From positions 3,099,598 through 3,163,597 of the forward strand of contig OX345642.1 of the NCBI GenBank assembly GCA_947044365.1: a DNA stretch of 64,000 nt. The letters run 5' to 3'. Numbering within the stretch: the first letter of the stretch is position 1; each line of letters starts with the position of its first letter. Below the pieces are notes generated by a model. That model saw only the letters and a list, made by a program, of their open reading frames with translations. It ran no database searches and had not been told where the DNA came from. This stretch comes from Petrosia ficiformis (Eukaryota > Porifera > Demospongiae > Haplosclerida > Petrosiidae). This document shows positions 12,201 through 24,200 of the stretch, one piece after another. The translations under genes were made by a program, and so were the position numbers.

Positions 12201-15200
12201 GATTGCCTTTGCATTTTCCATTCCATACTTCTTTAAAACATTTTCGATGTACATTGGTTGACCAATCCATACTGTTCCAATCTTGTGGTTTACACGAATT
12301 TTTACTCCCAGGAAATACTTCAATTCTCCAAGATCTTTTATGTCAAATGTCTTTGCAAGCATCCCTTTGATTTCCTCCATTTGTTGATGATCTTTTCCAG
12401 CTAAAATAAGATCGTCTACATAAACACCAATGATGAATGTTGCTCCTCCTGACAAGGTATAAATACCAGGATCACTGCTGGACTGCTCGAACCCCATTCT
12501 CTTCAACTGAACGTCTAACACCGAGTTCCAGCACCGAGGGGACTGTTTGAGTCCATACAAGCTATGCTTCAGTTTACAAACCAAATGCTCCTTTTGTTTT
12601 TCGACAAAACCTTCAGGTTGTTTCATGTAAACTTGTTCTTTTAAACTACCATTCAGAAATGCTGACGTGAAGTCCATTTGATGTAAATAAAGATTATTCT
12701 GTACAGCAAATGCAATGACAGTACGCAACGTTTCGAAACGAACAACGGGACAAAATGTTTCATCGTAATCGAGACCATATTGCTGTGAGAATCCCTGAGC
12801 CACTAAACGAGCTTTATAACGCTCAACTGAGCCATCAGCACCAACTTTTCGTTTAAATACCCATTTACATCCTATAGCCTTTCTTTGCTTAGGTAGCTCC
12901 ACTAAGTCCCAGACATCATTTTCATAAATAGACTGCATCTCCTTATCCATTGCTGTCTTCCATTCTTGTTTTTCTGGACTAGATAAAGCATCACTCACTG
13001 TGTTTGGATTTTTGTCAATCATCTCAACTGAATTGATCCAATCTCCATAATAATCAGGTCTCCGACTCTCTCGTTGAGATCGCCTCACAAGAGGCTCCTT
13101 TTCTGCATCGTCACTGTTCAATTCGCTTTCCTCTTCTTTATCACCATCGTCTTCTTCTGGGTCAGGTTTCTCTAATTCAACCAGCCTTTTCTGAGGTTCC
13201 TTTTGTTCCATCTCACCAATTCCAAACTTGGACTCCTCAAAAACTACATTACGGCTATGAATAACACGCTCCTTCTCTACATCATACAATCGATATCCTT
13301 TCGTCTCAGCACCATATCCAAGTAGAATACATTTCCTTGCTTTCGAATCTAACTTGGATCGCTCATCCTTTTCAATGTGTGCATACACTGTACATCCGAA
13401 TACACGCAAATGAGATACATCAGGCTTGTAATCGTTCCAAGCCTCAAAAGGAGTCATACCGACTACAGTTTTGCTTGGGCTGCGGTTTCTCAAATACACA
13501 GCGGTCGAAAGACACTCTGCCCAAAATTTCTTCGGGAGTTTAGCACCAATTAACATTGAATGAACAACTTCAACCAATGTCCTGTTCATCCGTTCTGCTA
13601 CACCATTCTGTTCAGGAGTCTTCGGTATCGTCAGTTCATGTCTAACTCCTTCTGTTTCCAAATACTCCTTGAACTCAGTTGAGGTGTACTCGCCTCCATT
13701 ATCTGTGCGTAGTGTCTTCAGCCTGTGTCCTGACTCTCTTTCAACCATGGCCTTCCACTCTCTAAACTTCTGGAACACTTCGTCCTTCTTCTTCAACATG
13801 TATACCCAAGTGAAATGGGTTTTATCGTCAATAAAGCTCAGAAAATATTCAGCACCACTCAATGACTTGTTTTTCAGTTTTCCACACACATCACTGTGTA
13901 CGAGTTCCAGAGGTCTTACAGCTCGTTTCCTCCCAGTACTAGGAAATTTACTCTTACAGAGTTTCCCTTGAACACACGGCTCACAAAGCTCAGTAGACTT
14001 CGTCACATCGTAATTAAATCCTTTCACTAACTTATCTTTTTCCAACTGTTGTAGATACTTTTCTCCTAGATGACCATATCTTCTATGCCAGACACTCTCA
14101 TTCTCTGCAACATAAACACATGGTGGGTGGTGGACATTAACACAGTTCAAATAATACAAGTTCCCTTTCTTTGATGCAATGGCAATTACTCTTTCGTTTT
14201 GATCTGTGACGAGACAACGGGTATTGTAGAAGTTCACTCTCTTTCCAGCTTCAGCCATCTTGGATACACTGACCAGGTTATATGACAGATCAGGTACATA
14301 GAGGACGTCATGGAGCTGGCACCCTTTCGTTACACCATCTGGAAGTACAAGTCTTAACTTAACAACTCCCCTTGCTGTTGCTTCTAAACAATGACCGTCT
14401 CCCAGTATCACCGATTGTGTCTTCTTGAATGATTTGAGCTCAGTGAACATTTGCTCATCATTACAAATATGACATGTTGCTCCAGAATCAATGATCCAAT
14501 GATTCGGCTTCGATGTATGCTTTGCTGCTAACACCTGACTAGTTGTCACCAGCCCAATGTCGCTTTCAGAGTCACTCTCCGTAACTTCAACCTTGTTTAT
14601 CACATGTTTTTTCTCTCTCTGCTTGTCCTTTGTTTTGACTGTATCGACTGAAGATTGTCTGGTTCTATCAGATGAGTGGTCAACTCGTTCAGGACAGTTA
14701 CGTTGTATGTGACCAGTTTTGTGACAACGATAACACTTAATAGAGCTTCGCCATTTCATATGTCGTTTAGCAGCTAACGCCCCTTCACTGCTTACACTTG
14801 TTTCGTGATCTCTCTGTTTCCTTTCTTCGTTCAACAACCGTTCTGTGACAATTTCCATTCTTGGGAATTCAGCATTTGCCTCAAGGGCTGTAACGAGAGC
14901 ATTAAACGATTTTGGCAAGCTAGCCAACAGATAGACCACACGATCTTCCTCTGTTATTTCCTCACCAATAACAGCTAACTCATTAAAAATCTCAGTCATG
15001 GCTTTAACGTGCTCTTGCACCAAGTCTCCCTCTTTCAAACGAAGTGAATGGAGTCGTCGCCTTAACACCAGCTTGTTAGCCCATGTCTTTTTCTGAAATT
15101 GATCACTCAACTTCTTCCACACAGCAACTGGATCTTCTGGATCACCAATCAGATACAACAACGATGGGTCTACAGACAGCACAATGGTTGCTAGTGCTTT

Positions 15201-18200
15201 ATCTCTCCGAGAGACAAACTTTGAATACTGGTTTCTGTCTCCTGAATCTGGTGACTCTTCCGAACCATTTACAATACTCCAGACTCCATCTCGCATCAGT
15301 GCCATTCTGCACTGTATCTTCCAAGTCGGATAGTTCGATCCAATCAGTGGAGTGATATTGACAGTTCTCGATTCGGTTGCCATTTCTTGCAGTTCTCGCA
15401 GCTAGAGGATGCTGGGCTCATAACCTGTTAGAAAACTCCCCTGATATAGCAAAGTTTAACAGAGTTTATAGAATTCAATGACAACACAATAGAACTAACA
15501 ACAGAACTAAAAGTACAATAATCACTGACTGGTTTATATATACATTGACTAGTTCTAGAATATTCTACTTCTAGAATCAACTAAACACATGACATTATAC
15601 AAGATAAAACAAGCCTATTCACACATACTTAGGTTACAATAAGGTGAGTAAATTAACACAATACAACAGTCAATGATGACAGTCAAGAGTGTATCCCCAA
15701 CAAAAATTAGATTTATCACATGCTTACCAGCAGTTGGTACTAAGCGAACAACAGTTTACAACCATCAACACGCATCGAGGAATATATCAGTACACTTGTC
15801 TTCCATTTGGAATATCCCCTGTGTTTCAAAATGGACAATCTGTTGAAGGGAATTAACATGTCTCTGTTTATATTGATGACATTGTGGTAACAGGAGTTAC
15901 CCAGTCATGATTTCACATTGGTCACTGACCATAAACCTCTCACTTTCAATGTTCTGTCTGCCAATCTCTCAGGAATAATCCTGCTCCTGCCCCTGTACAT
16001 CCATGGGAATGGACAGCTCAACCCTGGTCACGTCTACATCTAGATTATACTGGTCCATTCATGGGGAAAATGTTTTTCTGATACATTTGGTCTCCCGAAG
16101 ATGATGGAAAATGGTATTATCCACAGAAGTTCTCCAGCTACTAATGGTTTGGCTGAGAGGGCTGTTCAAACATTCAAGTACGGAATAAAGTTACTGTTTG
16201 GTCGAACTTAAGATCTCGTCTCGACTTAATTTATCCAGATATTGGAAGGAAAATGAATCAACAAAAACTCAGTAATCGTGGACGTCATCTTAGGACATTT
16301 CAACCTGATGCAAGTGTATTTTCGCTCCTATACAATCATTCTATCAGATGGTCGTACAATAAAACGTCATGTTGACCTCATTCAGTCAAGAGAATGTGCT
16401 CCGAACTACTCTTGACTTTGATTTTCAAACTTCAGTTCATGGATCAACGAATTCCGAACTGTCTAATGAATCTACATCAGAACCCAAATGTCTGGAGCCG
16501 AACATATTGAACCATTATGTATTCCATTGTTCATTTGTACAATAGTCATTGTTGATTACTTGTTATATGTATAGACACAATTCTATTCACCTGTATATAT
16601 ATAAGTAAGGTTATACTTTTTATTTGTTGATGACATCCAATTCCGAATACACTATAGTCTTGAGTTATAACACTTGGGCTTCACCCTTTGGATCTAAATA
16701 GCATGAACCCCTCCAAGTAGGTGTATAACCTAATAATAATAATAATATAACAACTTTGCAACTATTCTTTATAGCTCAACAATGTAGTGAAGTACTGACC
16801 TCTCCATCTAATGGAGTACTAGAGTGTAATTCCAGTGTACAAGTCACACATACAAGATGTATTACAAGTTGTGATATTGGATATGAAGTAGTTGGTTCAG
16901 CAGTTCGTATATGTCAACCTGATGGGACTTGGTCTGGAGAGAGTGCTTACTGTCAACCATTGAGATGTCCTACTTTATTACCTCCTATCAATGGATATGT
17001 TGAACTTCCCTGTACACCATTATATGATTCTGAATGTTTTGTGAGGTGTTTTGATGGGTTTGAGTTAGTGAATGGTAACAATTCAGTACATTGTGATCTT
17101 GATGAAAATAATATAGGAATGGTACAATGGAGTGAATCTGGTGTCTGTAATAGTAAGTGATTTACATTTAATCTGGTGTCTGTAATAGTAAGTGATTTAC
17201 ATTTAAGATAACAATATTAATTTGTCTTACATAATACTTTTTAATGGCTCACAGTGTCATCCCTATGATGAGTTATTATATATAATGTATATAATTATAA
17301 TTATGATTATAAATACTTATAATGTATATGCTCATGTCACATTTATTTTGCTTACGTAGTTAAGGAAGTTGCATCATTCTGGGAAGGCTTGATCTATTAG
17401 TGTGTTAATGAATGCACACCTGACCCGCAGTATATAGCCTACAGATGAAAGCAGCTTATAGAAACTTACCAAACAGTAAATAATAGCTTATTAGCTGTTC
17501 TAAACAGACTACAAAAATTATGCGAGAAGAGTGACTAAACAAACAACTATTAGTTGTTGTTTGGTTTCTAGAAATGAGAAAATCAACGATGATTATTGAG
17601 GAGATCGCAAAGCAATAATATAGAAATACTTTTTCTCCATTTTAAACTAATGTTTTCAAGTAGTAAGATAATAATAATGACATAATAAACTTAATAACAT
17701 GTATTTTTTGTTCATGAGAATCATGTGCATTAGTAATATTAAGTATGAGTATATTTATTAACCCCCAAAAGTGAACTTATAATTTGTGTATCATCAGAAT
17801 CGTAATAATACTACTCTCTATGAAAGAACACCCAATAGTTTCAATGTATTTTTAACTCAAAACCCAGTAGAAATAAATTATGAAACCCAAAATCACTCAA
17901 AAGAAGACAATCTAACCGACTACTTTATAAAATTTTATTTTCATTTCAGCAGAGTCATGTTAATAGTATAAACAAGATATATAGAGAAAAAAGGATCCCT
18001 ATGATTGCTTGGTGTCCAGCATTCAGTAATCTCGGCTGATTTTATCAAGCCTGAAACACAACAGCCTATTATAGTTATTATTTTCATTAACTACTCTCCT
18101 CACCTTTTAAAGGATCTTGTAGAACTTTAGAAATATATTTCAGGTAGAATAGATTGCTATTAGTTCCTGTTAGAATATGGTTTTCAGAATCTGACTTATA

Positions 18201-21200
18201 GACTAAACTCATAGACACAATAACACACTGAACTCATTACAAAAATGAATTACTTATATAGCAAAACTAAAGAAGATTCTGGAAGATTCCAGATTTCAAA
18301 GCACATGTACATCAAAACTAATTAAAAGACAGGTTTTAACGAGTTCTTGCAACCAGACTAATTAAACTCAAGTGTTACATAAAGATAAACAATGTACAGT
18401 CAATTTAAAGGTCAAACAGTTTGTAGTGCACATCTAACACTCCTCCTCACTGCAAGCAGTTTGATCTTTGAGTCCAATTAGTTCACGTAGCTTTACAAAC
18501 TTCTTAGTTCCGAGTCCTTTGGTGAACATATCTGCTAGCATCTCATCTGTTCGGCAATATTTCAATTCTACTTTCTTGTTAGCTACTTGCTCTCGAATAA
18601 AATGGAACTTGATTCCAATGTGTTTTGCTCTGCCATGAAATTGCGGGTTCTTCGACATGGCAATAGTCGATTGATTATTCTCGTAGATTAGAGTTGGTCC
18701 TGTCTGTTCTGAGTCCAGCTGTTGATACAGTTCCTGCAGCCAAACTGCTTCTTGTCCTGTACTAGCAAGTGCTATATATTCAGCCTCTGTTGTTGACAAG
18801 GCTACACAGGGTTGTTTTCTACTTCTCCAACTGACCAATGTACCTCCAATCTCAAAGCAGAATCCAGAAGTGGATTTATAATCATCACCATCTCCTCCCC
18901 AATCTGCATCAGAGTAGCCAATCAGTTTTCTTGAGCTTTGAGGTTGATACAGCAGTCCAAGACTTGATGTGCCTTTCAAGTACCTGAAGATACAATTGAC
19001 AGCTGTCCAATGCTGTCGGGTTGGTTTGGAACAATATCTGGCAACATTGCCTACAGCAAAGGAGATGTCTGGTCTTGTTTTTGTAGCCAGATATAACAAA
19101 CTTCCTACAGCCGATTGATAAAGAGATGGATCCACAAGTTCACTACTATCAGTAGCTTTAGTCAGTTTCGTACCAACATCAACTGGTGAGCTTAGACTTT
19201 TGGCATTATCAAAACCAAACTTCTTGAGCACACTCTCTGTGTAGGTTTGTTGACCAAGCCATACAGTTCCCTTGTGACGATTCTGGATGATGTTCACTCC
19301 AAGGAAGTACTTGAGCTCTCCAAGATCCTTGACCTTAAACTTCTTAGAAAAAGATTTCTTGACCTCTGCAATACAACTACCATCATTTCCACAGATCACA
19401 ATGTCATCCACATAGACACCGATAATGAGGGAATCAGCTCCTCCTGACGATATATACACACAAGGATCACTGGGCGATTGCATTTCCTTTAGACTTTTGT
19501 CAAATACCGAGTTCCAACATCTTGGAGCTTGTTTCAACCCATACAAGCTATGCTTCAGTTTGCAGACCAGATGTTGTTTTCCACTTTCAACAAAACCTTC
19601 CGGTTGCCTCATGTAGACCTCCTCCTCAATTTTTCCATTCAAAAAGGCTGCTGTTACGTCCATTTGATGGATCATCAAGCCTTTCTGGACAGCTGCTGCA
19701 ATCAAGGTACGAAGAGACTCAAAACGTACAACAGGGCAAAATGTCTCGTCGTAATCTACACCAAAACGTTGGGAAAAACCTTGAGCTACTAGATGAGCTT
19801 TGTAACGATCTATAACACCATTAGCTCCTACTTTACGCTTGAAAACCCACTTGGATCCAACTATTCTTTTCCCTTTTGGCAATTCTACTAGTTCCCATAC
19901 CTTGTTGTCACTAATTGATTCCATTTCATTATTCATGGCCTTCTTCTACTCTTCCTTCTCAGGACAGGACAAGGCTTCAGTAACACTAGTTGGTTCTGGA
20001 TCCAATTGTTCAACACAATTCACCCATACTTCATAGTAGTCAGGCCTCTGTCTCTTTCTGATTGTCTCACAATTGGAGTTTCTACCCTCTGTGCATCAGG
20101 TGGCTCTTCACACTCTGCCTCAGTCTCTTTGGTTGACTCATCATTGGAGGTTTCAAGACTTGGTAGTTGCACTTCGACCAACGGCATTGGTTCCTCAGAA
20201 TTCAGTGATTCATCACTGAGTCCATTAACTTCCTGCTCATTAAAGATAACATCACGACTTAGGAAAACTCACTTCTTCGTTTGGTCATACAGACGATATC
20301 CTTTTGTTTCGCTACCATATCCCAAAAGAACACACTTTTGGGCCTTTGAGTCTAATTTTCCTCTCTCGTCTTTTGGTATATGTGCATAGACAGTACTGCC
20401 AAACACACGCAGATGGTCTACTCGTGGTTTCTCACCAAACCAGGCTTCGTATGGTGTTATATTCTTCACAGCTTTGGTTGGACTACGGTTCCTTAAGTAG
20501 ACGGCAGTTGATAGGGCCTCAGCCTAGCTTAGCTCCAAATAACATTGAGCGTGTGGTTTCAACAAGAGTCCTATTGATTCACTCTGCAACTCCGTTTTGT
20601 TCCGAGGTTTTCGGCACTGTCAACTCATACCTAATGCCCTCTTGTTGCTTGACACTCTGTTGAGGTAAACTCTCCCCCATTGTCGGTTCGCAACACCTTC
20701 AGCTTGTATCCTGAGCTCTTCTCCACCGTGGCTTTCCACTTCAAAAACTGAGTTTACTAAGTGATGTGTTGAGTGGGTGAATTTGAGATGATAGAGTCCT
20801 CCCTTTTTCTTCGCACAGGCAACAACACGTTTTCTATTATCAACAACCTGACACCAGGAATCACAAAAACTGACTTTCCTTCTTCCTCTATCAGTCATCT
20901 TGACAACACTGAGCAAATTATATGAAAGTCCTGGGACATAAAGGACATCATGCAATGTGGTCTTCTTTGGTTCTCCATTGGGCAGCACCAGCTCCAACTC
21001 AACAGTTCCAGAGCCAGTTGCTTGTAGGCTTCGACCATCACCAAGGGTAACCTCTTGCTTCACCTTCAATGTCTTGAAGCATGTAAACAATTCTCTCTCA
21101 TGACAAATGTGGCACGTTGCTCCAGAGTCGATTATCCAGCAATGATGAACAACCAGTTTCTGTGACACCTACAGAGTTTAGTTCATGGTGTGTCACTGTT

Positions 21201-24200
21201 AGGCCAACATCACCATCTGAGTCATTGGTGGTTATTTCCACTTTATTGACTTTGTGCTTTGTGTCTTTTCTCCAAGATTTATTACGCGGGTTTCTCTCGT
21301 CCCTTGCATTGGTTCTTAACACTTGAGGACAGTTTCGTTGGATGTGTCCATAGTTCTGACAGTTATAACATCTGGGTCCTCTCCTCTTTTGTTTCACAGA
21401 CATGGCTCCCTCGATCTTCACACTGGTAGTATCACACTCGGTCCTCTTCTTCTCTTCGTATAGCAAGCGTTCAGTTACTACCTCCATGGTTGGCACTTGG
21501 TATTTGCTTCACACGCAGTTACAAGGGTGTTGAACGAATCAGGAAGACTAGCAAGGAGACAGACAACACGATCTTCTTTAGAGATTGCATCTCCTATAAT
21601 CGATAGTAAATTTCAGTCATCTCCTTAATATGTGTTTGAACTGAATCACCTTCCTTCAGTCGTAGAGTATGAAGACGCTTCCTCAATTGCAACTTGTTCG
21701 CCCATGACTTCTTTTGGAACTGATCGCCAAGTTTCTTCCAAACATCGGCTGGGTCATCAGGATCCCCTACCAGATACAACAAAGATAGATCAATAGAGAG
21801 AACGATAGTGGCCAGTGCTCGATCTCTACGAGTAGCGTATTTGCGGTAAGCATCTGACCCTTCTTCAGGAGCCTGCTCAGAGCCATTCACGATGCCCCAA
21901 ACTCCATCTCTGATAAGTGCCATCTTGCATTGTAGCTTCCAAGTAGGGTAGTTAGATCCGTTGAGAGGAACAATAGTGACAGTCCTTGATTCTGATATCA
22001 TTGTAGATTGCACAGCAGTCTAGCAAGCTGGGCTCATAAGTCATAACCTGTTAGAATATGGTTTTCAGAATCTGACTTATAGACTAAACTCATAGACACA
22101 ATAACACACTGAACTCATTACAAAAATGAATTACTTATATAGCAAAACTAAAGAAGATTCTGGAAGATTCCAGATTTCAGCACATGTACATCAAAACTAA
22201 TTAAAAGACAGGTTTTAACACTTCTTACAACCAGACTAATTAAACTCAAGTGTTACACAATGTACAGTCAATTTAAAGGTCAAACAGTTTGTAGTGCACA
22301 TCTAACAGTTCTACGTAGCAGCTTTCTTTCTTTCTTTCTTCCTGCTGCTGCAGGAGAGCTTGACTGCTTGAGTGCGCGTTTATTAAGCGCCACTCCCATT
22401 AATTGACTGAGCCCCCGGAATGACACAACTTCCTTAACTATGTATACAACGCATACTCGCACAAGTGAACACAAGAATATAAATAATATTATAAATATAT
22501 AATTTATATATAATTTGAACCCGTGGGAAAGCAATCATAAAAAAGGCCCTATAGGCCATAAACAACACAACATTTTCTGCAATGTAAAATGAAAACTTAA
22601 CGAATACAAGCTATTTTGTCCTGCATTTTCAAGTTTCAAAACACAATGCAAGCCATTAAAGATTGTAACACCACGCATTCATTTTGTTACTGTGATTCAC
22701 ATACAAGCTGAAAATTAACTTTGATGAATTGCACATACAGTGGAATAACAGGAGTAAATGTAACTACTTGGCATTAGTGTTGACAGGCATGAATTTTGAT
22801 TTAAGTTCCTTTTTTAATTAAGGTGAGCCTGAGTGATCACCACCCTAGCCAAGTCCATGAATGCTCTGTGATCTTGCTAGCTGGTTTGCCTGCTTGGATC
22901 CCACTGATGAATGGTTACTATATTCACCTATATATTTCATGCAATTCTTGCTTGCTCGGGTTTATCCCTCTGATGGTTAACTTCGGTCTAGTTATAGTTT
23001 TTTTTATTTATTTCTGAATTATAAGTAAACCTTCCCAAATACATATCTTTTTGTGACATTACTTGCAACTGGAAACAAGATATATTGAAAAACGTATATC
23101 ACTCATTGCTGGTACTAATGTCCCCATCTTTTTGTGTACTCTGAATACTAGATCTTCAAACAACTTCCTCGTCTAATCTTGCATAGCCAACCCCTCCTAC
23201 TCTAACAAGCAGGAAGGGTTTGGGAGATGTGCATTGAAGCAGTTGTCCAGTGCTTCTACCGGATATCCAGCGATTTCACTTAATGTGGGAGGGGCTAACT
23301 ACGCAAGACTATTCCTATAGTCTGTTGGCAAAGATGCAAACACGTCTTTTTCTGTCAGAAAACCTTTAATTACTTTGATCTAGTACTTCTGTAGTGTTTT
23401 AAATTCATTGGCAGTTTTGATTGCTCCATACTTGTCCTACTGCCTCCACTTAATACTTAATATTAAGTGAAGTCATTAGTTATCTGATAAAAGCAGTGGA
23501 CGACTGACTTAACACAGATCTCCCAACCCCTTCCAGCTTCATTAAAGTGGGAGGGGCTGGCTTCGTGAGACTATTAATAACCTATCAAAGCTATTTGTTC
23601 TTCTTACTCTTTAAAGATACTTGCATCATTTTTATAATATCTCTGCTATAGCAGCTATTTGTCACAGTTTTTACAACCTGCTTTCTTGTGACAGTTCTGA
23701 GTAGTCTGTAACTCTATTGCACATTCTTTTACATCCCACATGCATTAATAGACCAAGCCCCCCAACTTCCTTAACTACGTATGCAACGCATATGCCTATT
23801 TAACACAAGAATAATTATATACATTTTAACCTGATCACTACAATATTTTTGTATTACATAACAATATTCTATTATTGTACTGTGTACCCAGGAACACCTG
23901 TTTGTGGAAACAATCCTTGTAAACATGGAGGAATCTGTAGTGAGACTAGTGATAATGAATTTACTTGTGACTGTACAGGAACACTATATCAAGGCTTAAC
24001 ATGTGAACAAGGATTGGTTATTATTTCTGAGATAAGTGTACAAACTGCATTTGTGCCATCAATGATTACTATATCTGCTAGACCTGATGAAGAACTGGTT
24101 GTGGAATTTGATGATTTATGTAGATCCATAGGAGGTGGTGGAGGAATAATACCAAATAATTGTAATCCAATTATATTTACAAGGAATGATACCATGATAG

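Larger units (their letters stand above)
11175..15702 (-). mobile_element. Ty1/Copia LTR retrotransposon, apparently intact coding region
   Basis: The element lies antisense to gene 2 and inside the RT region of the Gypsy element. LTRs are 11175-11446 (3' LTR on the minus strand) and 15426-15702 (5' LTR). I see no substitution between them over about 272 bp, but the outermost 5 bp of the left LTR (TGTTA) are missing. The minus strand has a primer-binding site beside the 5' LTR, one long ORF, and a purine tract beside the 3' LTR. The identical LTRs and open ORF indicate a recent insertion. No clean 5-bp target duplication is visible, probably because of the small terminal deletion. Confidence 0.92.
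9930..16672 (+). mobile_element. Decayed Ty3/Gypsy LTR retrotransposon, interrupted by a Copia element
   Basis: The two 184-bp LTRs (9930-10113 and 16489-16672) begin TG and end CA and differ at only a few positions. The interior, on the + strand, holds gag remnants with a CCHC zinc knuckle (10139-11069). After the Copia insertion come collapsed pieces of RT with a YIDD motif, RNase H (LVTDHKPL) and integrase. Frameshifts, stops and large deletions make it non-functional. The Copia insertion falls in its RT region. No clear target-site duplication is seen at the outer ends. Confidence 0.85.
9534..16774 (+). other. Gene 2 intron filled by nested transposons
   Basis: This 7.2-kb intron lies between EGF 8 and the first CCP exon. 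The corresponding intron of gene 4 (60300-60712) is 413 bp. Most of the difference is a Gypsy element (9930-16672) lodged in a short TIR element and itself interrupted by a Copia element. No host exon was found. Confidence 0.85.
18178..22307 (-). mobile_element. Defective Ty1/Copia element (Copia 2)
   Basis: LTRs at 18178-18439 and 22049-22307, TG...CA, differ by several small indels, so this insertion is older than Copia 1. It is flanked by a 5-bp target duplication with one mismatch (GTTCC at 18173-18177, GTTCT at 22308-22312). The interior on the minus strand has the same order as Copia 1, but the Gag and PR frames are broken and much of the GAG-pre/integrase region around 20745 is missing. 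The RT-RNase H part is still open. It is antisense to the host gene. Confidence 0.9.
17153..23891 (+). other. Gene 2 intron with defective Copia and dispersed repeats
   Basis: This 6.7-kb intron lies between the CCP exon and the first core exon. Its ends align with the corresponding introns at 29332-30435 and 61091-61804. It contains a direct repeat at its start (GTGTCTGTAATAGTAAGTGA duplicated around 17141-17200), the Copia element 18178-22307, and copies of an AT-rich dispersed repeat. No host exon was found. Confidence 0.75.

Noticed and set aside
13337..15355. Plus-strand frames inside the Copia element
   Set aside because: Antisense shadows of the intact polyprotein; no independent signals.
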